Positions 25,787 to 34,916 of a stretch of DNA of 64,000 nucleotides are shown piece by piece (positions within the stretch are counted from its first letter, which is position 1; each line of letters starts with the position of its first letter). The stretch spans positions 186,001 through 250,000 of the forward strand of contig NZ_JAEAGO010000001.1 in assembly GCF_016464625.1 (NCBI RefSeq), given 5' to 3'. The position numbers and the translations under genes are program-made. The notes under the pieces are model-generated. The model saw nothing but the letters and a program-made list of their open reading frames with translations, searched no databases and was not told the DNA's origin. This DNA comes from Penaeicola halotolerans (lineage in GTDB: Bacteria > Bacteroidota > Bacteroidia > Cytophagales > Cyclobacteriaceae).

Positions 25787-26877
25787 TATTTTACCTCTAC
25801 TGGCTTAGTTTTTTGCTGTTTAGCGTTTCTGATAGCTACTTGACGAGCCATTGATTCTGCTAGTTTTTTGAAAGCATCAGCTGTCACATCATCTCTGAGT
25901 ACGGCTGGATATCCGCTGTCACCACTTTCTCGGATGCTTTGTACAATCGGTATCTCACCGATAAATGGTACTTGGAATTTTTCAGCTAGCTTTTTGCCAC
26001 CATCTTTACCAAAGATATAATATTTGTTTTGAGGCAGTTCTTCTGGCGTGAAATAGGCCATGTTTTCTACTACTCCAAGTATAGGCACGTTGATTTGTGG
26101 CTGTTTGAACATGGATAAACCCTTAGTAGCATCTGCAAGTGCAACTTTCTGAGGCGTAGTCACGATAATAGCACCAGTTACTGGTACAGTCTGTACTAGC
26201 GTCAAGTGAATGTCACTTGTGCCTGGAGGCAAATCTATCAGTAAGTAATCAAGCTCGCCCCATTCTGTATCTGCGATGAATTGCTTCAAAGCTGAACTAG
26301 CCATAGGCCCCCTCCATACCACTGCATTTTCAGCTGGGGTCAAAAAGCCAATAGAAATCAATTTCACATTATACTGCTCTATCGGAATGATTTTATTCTT
26401 GCCATCTTCCTGGATGACAGATGGCTGCTCAAACTCACAATTGAACATCGTAGGGATCGATGGCCCAAAGATATCGGCATCAATGATACCTACTTTAGCA
26501 CCTGTTTTAGAGAGTGCTACAGCTAAGTTAGATGTCACAGTAGATTTACCTACACCGCCTTTTCCAGAAGCTACAGCGATGATGTTTTTTACTTTTGGAA
26601 GCAAAGGAGCATCATTTCTGATCGTAGTTACATTTGAAGTCATGAATATATCTAACTTCAAATCAGGTGATATTTGCTCATGAAGCGCTGTGATACAAGC
26701 ATTCTTGATCACCTCTTTGAGCGGGCATGCTGGTGTTGTCAGTACTACCGAAAACTTCACATTCAATCCATCTATTTCAAGATCCTTGATCATTCCTAGT
26801 GTTACTAGGTCTTTTTTTAGATCAGGATCTTCTACCGTACTGAGAGTAGCGAGTATTTGTGCTTTATCTATTGTCAT
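25786..26877 (-). CDS. mrp: Mrp/NBP35-type iron-sulfur carrier ATPase
   Basis: A 363-residue protein with an N-terminal MIP18-like (DUF59) domain including the conserved cysteine in TTPACPLKEV, followed by a P-loop ATPase domain. The deviant Walker A motif is ASGKGGVGKSTVTSNLAVAL near residue 105, and DYLLIDLPPGTSDIHL is the Walker B/switch region. Family members bind and transfer 4Fe-4S clusters in an ATP-dependent way. It is coupled to the nfu gene by a TAATG overlap. The usual paired CxxC cluster motif near the C-terminus is not apparent, as in many bacterial members. Confidence 0.95.
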   Translation of the reverse strand: MTIDKAQILATLSTVEDPDLKKDLVTLGMIKDLEIDGLNVKFSVVLTTPACPLKEVIKNACITALHEQISPDLKLDIFMTSNVTTIRNDAPLLPKVKNIIAVASGKGGVGKSTVTSNLAVALSKTGAKVGIIDADIFGPSIPTMFNCEFEQPSVIQEDGKNKIIPIEQYNVKLISIGFLTPAENAVVWRGPMASSALKQFIADTEWGELDYLLIDLPPGTSDIHLTLVQTVPVTGAIIVTTPQKVALADATKGLSMFKQPQINVPILGVVENMAYFTPEELPQNKYYIFGKDGGKKLAEKFQVPFIGEIPIVQSIRESGDSGYPAVLRDDVTADAFKKLAESMARQVAIRNAKQQKTKPVEVK

Positions 26878-27076
26878 CCTTGGGTTGATTCTTCGGGATT
26901 TATATTTGCGTGCAAGTTACATCTAAAACTCTTTATCTGAAAGAGAGAAATTATTTAGACTAATTACTCTTAAACTAGAAGGCAAATGAATAAGTTTCGT
27001 AAATTATCCCTAATCGCACTGCATATTAAGTCAAGGGATCCTTAGATTTGTAGAGAGTAAATTTAATTTCAAACTT

Positions 27077-28996
27077 TTGTCAATAAGTCAATCAACAGCC
27101 GAACACATCAAAAGCCTCGCTATGATAGAAGAGGTGGTAGGAGACTATGTTCCTCTCAAAAAGAAGGGACAAAATATGTGGGCTTGTTGTCCTTTTCACA
27201 ACGAAAAATCACCTTCCTTTTCTGTTTCTCCAGCCAAGGGAATCTACAAATGTTTTGGTTGTGGCAAGGCTGGTGACTCCGTGCAGTTTGTCATGGATAT
27301 TGAGGGGGTAAACTATCCAGAAGCTATCCGCCACTTGGCTAAAAAATATGGTGTAGAAATAGAAGAAGAGGAAGAGATCTCTGATGAGCAACAACAGCGC
27401 TATAATGAGCGAGAGAGTATGCTGATAGCACTCAATTATGCCAAGGAGTTTTTTAAACTGAACCTAGAGACCGAAGAAGGTAAGTCGATTGGTCTTAGCT
27501 ATTTTTATGAAAGAGGATTTAGCAAGGAAATCATCCAGAAATTTGACCTTGGATATGCACTAGACAAATGGGATGCACTCCTCACTTCTGCTCAAAAGCA
27601 AGGATATGAAAAGGAGATTTTAGAGAAATGTGGGCTCATCATCCCAAAGGAGGATCGCTTTTATGATCGTTTTAGAGGGCGGGTTATTTTCCCTATTCAC
27701 AATGTCGCTGGTAAATCTATAGCCTTTGGTGCAAGGATACTCAAGGCAGATAAAAATCAACCTAAATACATCAACTCACCAGAGACAGAAGTCTATCATA
27801 AAAGTGATGTACTCTATGGCATATCCCAAGCTAAGCAAGCGCTTAGGGCTAAGGATAATTGCTATCTCGTAGAAGGCTACACAGATGTGATATCGCTACA
27901 TCTATCAGGCATAGAAAACGTAGTGGCTTCCTCTGGGACTTCTTTGACAGAAGGACAAATTACCCTAATCAAGCGATTCACAGACAATGTCACAGTGCTT
28001 TTTGATGGAGATCAGGCTGGGATCAAAGCTTCCTTGAGAGGGATTGATTTACTCTTGGCAGGCGGGCTCAATGTCAAAGCGGTAGTCTTTCCAGATGGTG
28101 AAGATCCAGATAGTTATTCGCAGAAGTTAGGTTCTTCTGATTTTCAGCAGTACCTCCTAGCGCAAGCGAAAGACTTTATGACTTTCAAGCTAGACCTAGT
28201 AGCAGATGATCTAGCGAAAGACCCGATCAAAAAAGCAGAAGTCATCAGAGAGGTAGTAATCAGTATTTCTAAAATCCCTGATCCACTTAAGCGGGCAGTC
28301 TATATCAAAGACTGCAGCTTGCACTTGGAGATCGAAGAAAGCTTGCTTTATAGTGAGTTAAATAAACTTTTGCTAAAAAGTAAAGCGGATACAGAAAGAA
28401 GTGAAAGCTTTACTAATCCTCCTCTATTAGATCAAGAACTGATCGAAGACATCGCATCTTCGACTAGTGCGACCCAAGATCAGATTATCGCATTGCAGGA
28501 GCGGGAGACAGTTCGGATGTTGATCGTGTATGGATTCCAAAACTTAGATGAAAACATCAAAGTAGCGGAGTATCTACTTCAAGAGCTCGAGGAAGTGGAT
28601 TTTCAAACTCCCATCTACAGTCAGATGATCGCGCTATATAAAGAGGCACTTGCTAAGGGACACATCCCTGATGCAGATTACTTTCTCAAGGTCGATGATT
28701 CTCAAATCAAAAATGAGGTGATTCACATGATCAGTACCAAGTATGAATTAAGCGAACATTGGACTGGTAGGCATGGTATTTTCATTTCTAAGGAAGAGGA
28801 TAATCTAAACATAACGATCTACAAGGCTGTACTAAAACTTAAGCACAAGATTGTTAAAAAATTAATAGCTCAAAATTTAAATGATTTAAAAAACTCTACA
28901 GAAAATGAAGTTGAGAAGTACCAACTTATTAGTATGGAATTGAAGAAAATAGATAGAGAAATTGCTTTACAGTTAGGTATAGTAATAAGCTCTTAG
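27077..28996 (+). CDS. dnaG: DNA primase
   Basis: A 639-residue primase. The N-terminal zinc ribbon has C38-PFH41 and C59-FGC62 (CPFHNEKSPSFSVSPAKG, KCFGCG). The Toprim core near residues 255-345 shows LVEGYTDVISLHLSG and VLFDGDQAG, the metal-binding residues for RNA primer synthesis. The C-terminal region is helical and should bind the DnaB helicase. No ATG exists upstream of the conserved IKSLAMIEEVVGDYVPLK; the first ATG (27122) would remove part of it, so the TTG at 27077 is the likely start. Monocistronic as far as can be seen. Confidence 0.95.
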   Translation: MSISQSTAEHIKSLAMIEEVVGDYVPLKKKGQNMWACCPFHNEKSPSFSVSPAKGIYKCFGCGKAGDSVQFVMDIEGVNYPEAIRHLAKKYGVEIEEEEEISDEQQQRYNERESMLIALNYAKEFFKLNLETEEGKSIGLSYFYERGFSKEIIQKFDLGYALDKWDALLTSAQKQGYEKEILEKCGLIIPKEDRFYDRFRGRVIFPIHNVAGKSIAFGARILKADKNQPKYINSPETEVYHKSDVLYGISQAKQALRAKDNCYLVEGYTDVISLHLSGIENVVASSGTSLTEGQITLIKRFTDNVTVLFDGDQAGIKASLRGIDLLLAGGLNVKAVVFPDGEDPDSYSQKLGSSDFQQYLLAQAKDFMTFKLDLVADDLAKDPIKKAEVIREVVISISKIPDPLKRAVYIKDCSLHLEIEESLLYSELNKLLLKSKADTERSESFTNPPLLDQELIEDIASSTSATQDQIIALQERETVRMLIVYGFQNLDENIKVAEYLLQELEEVDFQTPIYSQMIALYKEALAKGHIPDADYFLKVDDSQIKNEVIHMISTKYELSEHWTGRHGIFISKEEDNLNITIYKAVLKLKHKIVKKLIAQNLNDLKNSTENEVEKYQLISMELKKIDREIALQLGIVISS

Positions 28997-29042
28997 TTTT
29001 GAAACTTATTGCTTTAGACAGAAGTTTTCATTCAAAATGCGC

Positions 29043-29050
29043 TATTTTTG
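29043..29050 (+). promoter_or_regulatory. Possible -7 box of ribBA
   Basis: TATTTTTG matches TAnnTTTG and lies 18 bases before the ATG of ribBA. There is no well spaced -33 box. The 72 bases between dnaG and ribBA are too short for an FMN riboswitch and none is seen. Confidence 0.35.
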
Positions 29051-29068
29051 CGCCAAAATACAAGCCCA

Positions 29069-30289
29069 ATGTCAGAACAAATAAAACTAGATACCATAGA
29101 GGAAGCCATAGAAGCTATCAGAAATGGGGAGATAGTCATCGTAGTAGATGATGAGGATCGCGAAAATGAAGGCGACTTCATCTGTGCTGCAGAAAAAGTC
29201 ACGCCTGAGATTATCAATTTCATGGCGACTCATGGCAGAGGCTTGATCTGTGCCGCGATCATCGAAGATAGATGCGAAGAGCTTGGATTAGAACTTATGG
29301 TGGGTAAAAATACCGCCACATTCGAAACACCTTTCACGGTATCAGTAGACTTGATTGGTCATGGATGTACTACGGGTATCTCAGCTAGCGATCGTGCTAA
29401 AACGATCAAAGCGCTAGTCGATCCTAATACTAAACCAGAAGAGCTTGGAAAGCCTGGGCATATTTTTCCATTGAAAGCTAAAAGAGGTGGTGTGCTCAGA
29501 AGAACAGGTCATACAGAAGCTTCTATTGATTTGGCAAGAATAGCAGGTTTCCAGCCAGGTGGAGTGCTAGTAGAGATCATGAACGAAGATGGTACGATGG
29601 CTAGACTTCCAGACTTGAAAAAAGTAGCCGAGAAGTTTAACCTCAAGTTAGTGTCTATCAAAGACCTGATCGAATACAGACTTCAAAAGGACTCCCTCAT
29701 CAAAAGAGAGATTGGCGTAGAGATGCCTACTGGATTTGGAGATTTTGACTTGATCGCTTTCAGACAAACTAATACAGATGAGCTTCATCTAGCCCTGATC
29801 AAAGGATCTTGGGAAAAAGATGAGCCAGTATTAGTGAGAGTTCATTCTTCTTGTATGACGGGCGACATATTTGGCTCATGCAGATGCGACTGTGGACCTC
29901 AGCTACACAAGGCTATGGAGATGGTACAGCAAGCAGGTAAGGGTGTAGTGCTCTACATGAATCAAGAGGGAAGAGGTATAGGTTTACTCAATAAATTGAA
30001 GGCATATAAGCTACAAGAGCAAGGTATGGATACCGTGCAGGCTAATCTTGCACTCGGTTTTCAGATGGATCAGAGAGACTATGGGGTAGGTGCACAGATA
30101 CTTAGAGACCTAGGTGTGTCAAAAATCAAATTGATCTCCAATAATCCAAAGAAAAGAGCAGGCCTCATAGGATATGGATTAGAGATAGTGGAATCTGTAG
30201 GTATAGAGGTCACGCCCAATCCTCACAATGAAAAATACTTGAAAACGAAAAAAGATAAAATGGGACATATACTCCCAAACTTGAAATGA
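29069..30289 (+). CDS. ribBA: Riboflavin biosynthesis bifunctional RibBA
   Basis: A 406-residue fusion. Residues 1-205 are 3,4-dihydroxy-2-butanone-4-phosphate synthase, with the acidic signature [27 protein letters not shown] and [15 protein letters not shown]. Residues 210-406 are GTP cyclohydrolase II, with the zinc cysteines in [20 protein letters not shown] and the catalytic stretch [20 protein letters not shown]. Together they make both precursors of lumazine for riboflavin synthesis. The ATG at 29069 is used; the longer TTG-led frame begins inside the -7 box. A terminator follows. Confidence 0.97.
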   Translation: MSEQIKLDTIEEAIEAIRNGEIVIVVDDEDRENEGDFICAAEKVTPEIINFMATHGRGLICAAIIEDRCEELGLELMVGKNTATFETPFTVSVDLIGHGCTTGISASDRAKTIKALVDPNTKPEELGKPGHIFPLKAKRGGVLRRTGHTEASIDLARIAGFQPGGVLVEIMNEDGTMARLPDLKKVAEKFNLKLVSIKDLIEYRLQKDSLIKREIGVEMPTGFGDFDLIAFRQTNTDELHLALIKGSWEKDEPVLVRVHSSCMTGDIFGSCRCDCGPQLHKAMEMVQQAGKGVVLYMNQEGRGIGLLNKLKAYKLQEQGMDTVQANLALGFQMDQRDYGVGAQILRDLGVSKIKLISNNPKKRAGLIGYGLEIVESVGIEVTPNPHNEKYLKTKKDKMGHILPNLK

Positions 30290-30290
30290 T

Positions 30291-30321
30291 AAAAGGCTCC
30301 TTGTGAGCCTTTTATATTTTT
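30291..30321 (+). terminator. Intrinsic terminator of ribBA
   Basis: AAAAGGCTC and GAGCCTTTT pair around a five-base loop and are followed by ATATTTTT. It starts two bases past the ribBA stop. Confidence 0.85.
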
Positions 30322-30408
30322 AAAACTTTAGCATATATTTTGTGATTTTCAACATATGCGATCCTTTTTCGTTAAATTGATGTAGTATTAAATAAAACAG
30401 TAAATGAT

Positions 30409-31032
30409 ATGTGGAAAAATCTTGTTCTCCTAGCTATCATATCTTTAACCTTTGTTTTTGAAGGATTTTCACAACAGTTTCCTTCAGAGATTTGGCACAA
30501 TGGTAAAGCTGCCTTCACAGACAACTCCCTACTTCAAGGACGCATCAAGTATGATCTAGATAATAACCTGATTCAAGTAGAAGTAGATGGCACGATCAAA
30601 ACCTACACTGCTCAGTCAGTGGTTTCTTTTGAGATATTTGACGAGTATTATGGTGGTATTAGGGTTTTCTATTCGATTCCCTACGCGATCAGTGGCAATT
30701 ACCAAGCACCCATATTTTTTGAGGTATTGACCGAAGGAAAAGAGATTTCATTACTTTGCCGTGAATATCTCACCACAGACTATCAAAATGGGCGAATGGA
30801 CTATTATGGCTGGGGACCTACCATAGGGTCAAGACGCTTGATGTTTGATTATTATTTTGTCAGGGATAATCAGATAGAGAAGTACTCTACCAAGAAGAAG
30901 GATCTTTATGAAGTAGTGGAAGATAGGCTGCCAGAGATCAAAGATTTCATGAAAAAGGCAAAACTATCTCATGACAAAAGAGGAGATCTGCTTCGAATCA
31001 TAGCACAGTACAACAAGCTCAAAAGCGTATAA
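30409..31032 (+). CDS. Unknown exported protein
   Basis: A 207-residue protein with a signal peptide (LVLLAIISLTFVFEGFSQ). The body is rich in beta strands and aromatic residues (IWHNGKAAFTDNSLLQGRIK, NLIQVEVDGTIKTYTAQSVV), ending in a basic helical tail (EIKDFMKKAKLSHDKRGD). There is no cysteine pair, no lipobox and no family that I recognise. The strand-rich start resembles small periplasmic proteins that bind other envelope proteins, which is only a guess. It has its own terminator. Confidence 0.55.
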   Translation: MWKNLVLLAIISLTFVFEGFSQQFPSEIWHNGKAAFTDNSLLQGRIKYDLDNNLIQVEVDGTIKTYTAQSVVSFEIFDEYYGGIRVFYSIPYAISGNYQAPIFFEVLTEGKEISLLCREYLTTDYQNGRMDYYGWGPTIGSRRLMFDYYFVRDNQIEKYSTKKKDLYEVVEDRLPEIKDFMKKAKLSHDKRGDLLRIIAQYNKLKSV

Positions 31033-31045
31033 TTAAAAGAGTTTT

Positions 31046-31071
31046 AAAGGTGATGAAATTCACCTTTTTTT
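31046..31071 (+). terminator. Intrinsic terminator after the unknown exported protein
   Basis: AAAGGTGA (31046-31053) pairs with TCACCTTT (31060-31067), and the T-run continues to 31071. It separates the unknown gene from surE. Confidence 0.85.
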
Positions 31072-31136
31072 ATGGACTCTTACTAAGTATGAGTACTTTT
31101 GAAGCATAGCAAGACAATAGTTTAACAAGAGATATA

Positions 31137-31919
31137 ATGAAGAAAAAACCGTTGATTTTAGTGTCAAATGATGATGGCATCACTTCGAAGGGCATTCGTA
31201 CGCTAGTCAATGTCATGAAGCAAATAGGAGAGGTAGTGGTAGTGGCTCCAGATGGTCCGCAGTCAGGGATGGGTCACGCGATTACGATAGGCAATACGCT
31301 CAGACTAACTAGAGAGGATATCTTTGGTGATGTGGTCGCATACAAGTCTTCAGGGACTCCCGCTGACTGTGTCAAACTAGCCAAACACCACGTACTCAAA
31401 GACAGGCAGCCTGATCTGCTTGTCAGTGGAGTAAATCACGGTAGCAATACCTCCATCAGTGTGCTATACTCAGGTACGATGTCAGCCGCTATTGAGGGAG
31501 CTATAGAAGGCCTCCCTTCTGTAGGTTTTTCACTTTGTGACTATGGACATGATGCGGATTTCACTCATACAGAGGAGTATATCAAAAGTATAGCACTGGA
31601 AGTATTAGAAAAAGGAATGCCAAAAGGCGTAGCACTCAATGTGAACTTTCCTCCGAAAAGAAACGAAAATATCAAAGGGGTAAAAATTTGTCGTCAGGCA
31701 CGAGCCAAATGGCAGGAGGAGTTTGATGAACGCTTTGATCCAAATGGTAGAAGATACTTTTGGATGGCTGGCAACTTTGTCAATTTTGATAAAGGAGAAG
31801 ATAATGATGAGTGGGCAATCGCAAATAACTACGTCTCTATCGTACCATGTATGTTTGACTTGACTGCACATCACGCAATCAGTCAACTCAATGATGAATG
31901 GGATCTACAAGGCTTATAA
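31137..31919 (+). CDS. surE: 5'/3'-nucleotidase SurE
   Basis: A 260-residue cytoplasmic phosphatase. The N-terminus has the metal-binding LVSNDDGITSKGIRTL, followed by VAPDGPQSGMGHAITIG and the SGVNHGSNTSISVLYSGTMS stretch, the conserved SurE core with Asp-Asp, Ser and Asn metal ligands. It removes phosphate from nucleoside monophosphates and helps stationary-phase survival in other bacteria. It stands alone between two terminators. Confidence 0.96.
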   Translation: MKKKPLILVSNDDGITSKGIRTLVNVMKQIGEVVVVAPDGPQSGMGHAITIGNTLRLTREDIFGDVVAYKSSGTPADCVKLAKHHVLKDRQPDLLVSGVNHGSNTSISVLYSGTMSAAIEGAIEGLPSVGFSLCDYGHDADFTHTEEYIKSIALEVLEKGMPKGVALNVNFPPKRNENIKGVKICRQARAKWQEEFDERFDPNGRRYFWMAGNFVNFDKGEDNDEWAIANNYVSIVPCMFDLTAHHAISQLNDEWDLQGL

Positions 31920-31924
31920 ATCAA

Positions 31925-31954
31925 AAAATGCGCAATTTTAGTATTGCGCATTTT
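31925..31954. terminator. Bidirectional terminator between surE and the OM protein gene
   Basis: AAAATGCGCAAT (31925-31936) and ATTGCGCATTTT (31943-31954) form a 12-base stem with a six-base loop, between two convergent genes. Confidence 0.85.
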
Positions 31955-31957
31955 GCT

Positions 31958-32614
31958 TTACAGTCGATATGAGATACCTGCACTATAGCTCCACAAGCTC
32001 AGATCAAAGCTGCTATCTTTTTGGAAGTCACTCATGGTTTTTTGGTACCTTGAATTGATTGTGAATTCAAATTTCTTCAGGAATGGGATCCCTATTTCTA
32101 TTCCTGCATATCCATTGAGCAGTTGGTCATTGAGGTCTTTTATTTCTTCTGATTTCTCCACTGCAAAGCTCTGACGCAAGCCAGCTAGTGCTGAGAGATT
32201 GAATAACTTAGTTTCCCATAATCGATAGCGAATACCAATTGGAATCTCCAGATATCTCAGCTTAAATTCTTCTTGACTAAATGGAACGTAGCTAAGTCTA
32301 GCCATTAAGGGGTAGAAAGTGAATGAGCATACAGGACAAGAAAAGTAGCCCTCTAGATCACGTTCACTATAGCCAAAGCCACTGATGATTTGTAGTCGAT
32401 TAGTAAGCTGTCTTTGCACCCCAAGATTGATGGCATAGTTACTAGCTTTTGACTGGACCACATATCCATAACCAATTTCATTAAAGCCAAAAGGAGTTAG
32501 CTCATCTAGTTTCTGCAGTTGGTCGATACTATAGCTAGCACTGATCTGCCATTTTTGAGCGAAAGTCGTCAGACTTAGAAAGCAGCAAAAAGTCAATAAG
32601 TAAATTTTCTTCAT
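31958..32614 (-). CDS. Outer-membrane beta-barrel protein (PorT-like fold)
   Basis: A 218-residue exported protein with a signal peptide (KIYLLTFCCFLSLTTFAQ). The mature sequence is a series of amphipathic strands (NYAINLGVQRQL, LQIISGFGYSERDLEG, LRYLEIPIGIRYRLW, LFNLSALAGLRQSF) that end in LWSYSAGISYRL, a typical barrel C-terminus with a terminal aromatic-x-Leu. It resembles the eight-strand porin-like family of Bacteroidota. Two cysteines in a CPVC motif could form a disulfide in a loop. No function is known. Confidence 0.75.
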   Translation of the reverse strand: MKKIYLLTFCCFLSLTTFAQKWQISASYSIDQLQKLDELTPFGFNEIGYGYVVQSKASNYAINLGVQRQLTNRLQIISGFGYSERDLEGYFSCPVCSFTFYPLMARLSYVPFSQEEFKLRYLEIPIGIRYRLWETKLFNLSALAGLRQSFAVEKSEEIKDLNDQLLNGYAGIEIGIPFLKKFEFTINSRYQKTMSDFQKDSSFDLSLWSYSAGISYRL

Positions 32615-32657
32615 GAGTATCTTTTTTTCTCATGACGTGCTAGGTTTATACAGTGTC

Positions 32658-33524
32658 TCAATCCATTGAAATATTTAAAATGCAATCATTAGCAGATGTG
32701 TGAGCATCTATGAGTGATAGGTCTTCCAAAAGGTCAAGCGTTTTTTGCATCTTTCCTTTATCTACATGAACCGATTTACTCCATTGAGTCAAAGTCAACC
32801 ATTTAGAGACTTGATCCTTTTGTAATTTGTACCTGTCTGCAATCAGCCTTGCTGTAGTCTCTGCATTAGTTTTTAGTAATTGTGCTTCAGCAAATATGAT
32901 TTCAAGGATAGCGCATAAGAGCTGTCGTTCATCATGAAGCCTAGGATGAATCACCACTGCAAAACATGGCCACGGAGTAGGGACTTCTCCGATTCTTCTA
33001 AACTCTCCACTGTCCACCAAAGGTTGCGTCATGAATTTCTCCCAGAGAAAACCTTCAGTAGTCTGCTCTGAGAAAGACTCTCTAGCACCCGCTAGATTAT
33101 TAACTACTTCAAAGTGGAGGTCTTTGTCCATGTTCCATCCATTCTGCTTTGCCATCACATAACTCATCAAATGAGAGCCCGAACCGTATCTACTTATCGC
33201 TATTTTTTGGCCTTTTAGGTCATTGATCTCTTGTGCTTGACTAAGGGCTGGTGTATGTACACCCCATATCAGTGGACTGTCTACATAGCTACTACATATT
33301 TTGGCGGCACTACCCATAGCGATGTCCCTGAGTGCACTCTCTGTGAGTATAAGAGCAATATCAGCTTCACCACCTCTAATCATTTGGTTCATGGCACCGC
33401 TACCTTCTGGGACATCTTGCCAGATAATTTCCACACTGATATGCTCAAATAATCCCTTTTCTATAGCACTATGCCAAGGATAGTTGAAATGCTCGGGTAC
33501 GCCTACGACTTTGATCTTTTTCAT
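32658..33524 (-). CDS. Orphan substrate-binding protein of the NMT1/SsuA type
   Basis: A 288-residue protein from the ATG at 33524. It matches type II periplasmic binding proteins of the SsuA/THI5 group: KVVGVPEHFNYPWHSAIEKG, VPEGSGAMNQMIRGGEADIA and LKGQKIAISRYGSGSHLMSY. It has no signal peptide or lipobox, and no permease or ATPase gene is nearby. It could be a cytoplasmic ligand-binding protein, or lend substrate specificity to a transporter encoded elsewhere. The gene lies after a terminator-like hairpin downstream of the MFS gene. The ligand is unknown. Confidence 0.75.
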   Translation of the reverse strand: MKKIKVVGVPEHFNYPWHSAIEKGLFEHISVEIIWQDVPEGSGAMNQMIRGGEADIALILTESALRDIAMGSAAKICSSYVDSPLIWGVHTPALSQAQEINDLKGQKIAISRYGSGSHLMSYVMAKQNGWNMDKDLHFEVVNNLAGARESFSEQTTEGFLWEKFMTQPLVDSGEFRRIGEVPTPWPCFAVVIHPRLHDERQLLCAILEIIFAEAQLLKTNAETTARLIADRYKLQKDQVSKWLTLTQWSKSVHVDKGKMQKTLDLLEDLSLIDAHTSANDCILNISMD

Positions 33525-33534
33525 GATGGACAAA

Positions 33535-33572
33535 AATAAAAAAGCTGTACCGATAAAACACAGTACAGCCTT
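33535..33572 (-). terminator. Intrinsic terminator of the GH31-amylase-MFS operon
   Basis: On the minus strand, GGCTGTAC (33563-33570) pairs with GTACAGC(T) (33543-33550) around a 12-base loop and is followed by TTTTTTATTTTT. It ends the operon ahead of the substrate-binding protein gene, though some read-through is possible. Confidence 0.75.
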
Positions 33573-33592
33573 CAGTTTAATAGGTAGTGAAT

Positions 33593-34912
33593 TTAGTCGT
33601 GAATAGCCTTTTTGTTAACAATCCAAAAATTACTCAAACCAGCTAGTATCAATGAACAACCTGCCAATACCATGGTATAAATCACTTCTTCGCCAAAGAT
33701 CAATTTATAAGTAAAATTGATACCTCCTAGGGCAGCTATGATTTGCGGTATGACAATGAACATATTGAATATACCCATGTAAACTCCCATCTTTTTAGGA
33801 TCTATGGCACTAGAGAGCATGGCATAAGGCATAGAAAGTATACTCGCCCAGGCAATCCCTACCAGAGCAAAAGAATAGTGAAGATTGGCGGGATTTTCTA
33901 CAAAGTAAATTGAGATAAAACCCAATCCACCAAGTATCAAACTCCCCATATGAACTAGCTTTCTATTGATGCGTATGCGACTGGTGATAAATGTCAAAAT
34001 CAGCGCAAAAAACATGGATACAAGTCCATAGGTACCCAGATAGTTGCCCACTAAATCAGCGGCATCATTGTATGCAGCTGAAGCTGTGTCTGTGGCTTTG
34101 AATACGTGCTCAGTGATAGCTGGGGTAGCAAAGCTCCACATCGTAAAGAAGGCAAACCAAGAGAAAAACTGCACAAGCCCTAGCTTAGCCATGACTTTTG
34201 GCATGCTAGCGATATTATTAAAGACTTCTGTGATCCCATGAGCAAACCCTTTGGTAGATTCTTTCTCTTTTTTGAAAGCTTCTAGATCTTCTGGTGGATA
34301 CTCGTTTGTAGTGAAAATAGTATAAAGGATAGAAACTATAAATACTATAGCACCAATAGTGAAAGCATATTTTACTGAGTCTGGAACCACTCCTGGAGCT
34401 GCGGTATTTGGCACGCCCATTTTAGTCATCAGCCATGGAAGATTGCTCGCTACCCAAGTACCTATACCGATGATGAGGGTCTGCATCACAAAGCCATAAG
34501 AACGCTGACTATCGGGTAACTTATCCGCTACGAGGGCTCTAAATGGCTCCATCGAGATATTGATAGAGGCATCTAATATCCAAAGTGAACCAGCTGCCAT
34601 CCACAAGGCAGAAGAGTAAGGTGCAAAGAAAAGTGCAATAGTACTCAAGATAGCACCGATCAAGAAGAAAGGTCTTCTACGACCAAGCGTAGGATGCCAT
34701 GTGCGGTCACTGAGATAACCTACGATAGGCTGAACTATCAGACCTGTGAGAGGAGCTGCAATCCATAAAAATGGGATGGCATCTTTTTCAGCACCTAGCG
34801 TCTGGAAAATACGAGACATGAAGCCACCTTGAAGCGCAAAGCCAAATTGTATCCCCAAAAAGCCAAAGCTCATGTTCCATATCTGCCAAAAAGAAAGTCT
34901 TTTCTTTTCCAT
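33593..34912 (-). CDS. MFS sugar transporter (SLC45/maltose type)
   Basis: A 439-residue membrane protein with about twelve helices. The loop after helix 2 has PIVGYLSDRTWHPTLGRRRP, the signature of sucrose/maltose-type MFS carriers (the RRRP end is characteristic of the SLC45 relatives). The last gene of the operon with GH31 glucosidase and GH13 amylase, four bases after the amylase stop. The sensible role is uptake of maltose or maltodextrins across the inner membrane. The exact substrate is inference from context. Confidence 0.85.
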   Translation of the reverse strand: MEKKRLSFWQIWNMSFGFLGIQFGFALQGGFMSRIFQTLGAEKDAIPFLWIAAPLTGLIVQPIVGYLSDRTWHPTLGRRRPFFLIGAILSTIALFFAPYSSALWMAAGSLWILDASINISMEPFRALVADKLPDSQRSYGFVMQTLIIGIGTWVASNLPWLMTKMGVPNTAAPGVVPDSVKYAFTIGAIVFIVSILYTIFTTNEYPPEDLEAFKKEKESTKGFAHGITEVFNNIASMPKVMAKLGLVQFFSWFAFFTMWSFATPAITEHVFKATDTASAAYNDAADLVGNYLGTYGLVSMFFALILTFITSRIRINRKLVHMGSLILGGLGFISIYFVENPANLHYSFALVGIAWASILSMPYAMLSSAIDPKKMGVYMGIFNMFIVIPQIIAALGGINFTYKLIFGEEVIYTMVLAGCSLILAGLSNFWIVNKKAIHD

Positions 34913-34916
34913 GAGC

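Noticed and set aside
28997-29068. FMN riboswitch upstream of ribBA
   Set aside because: The gap is only 72 bases and holds none of the conserved RFN elements.
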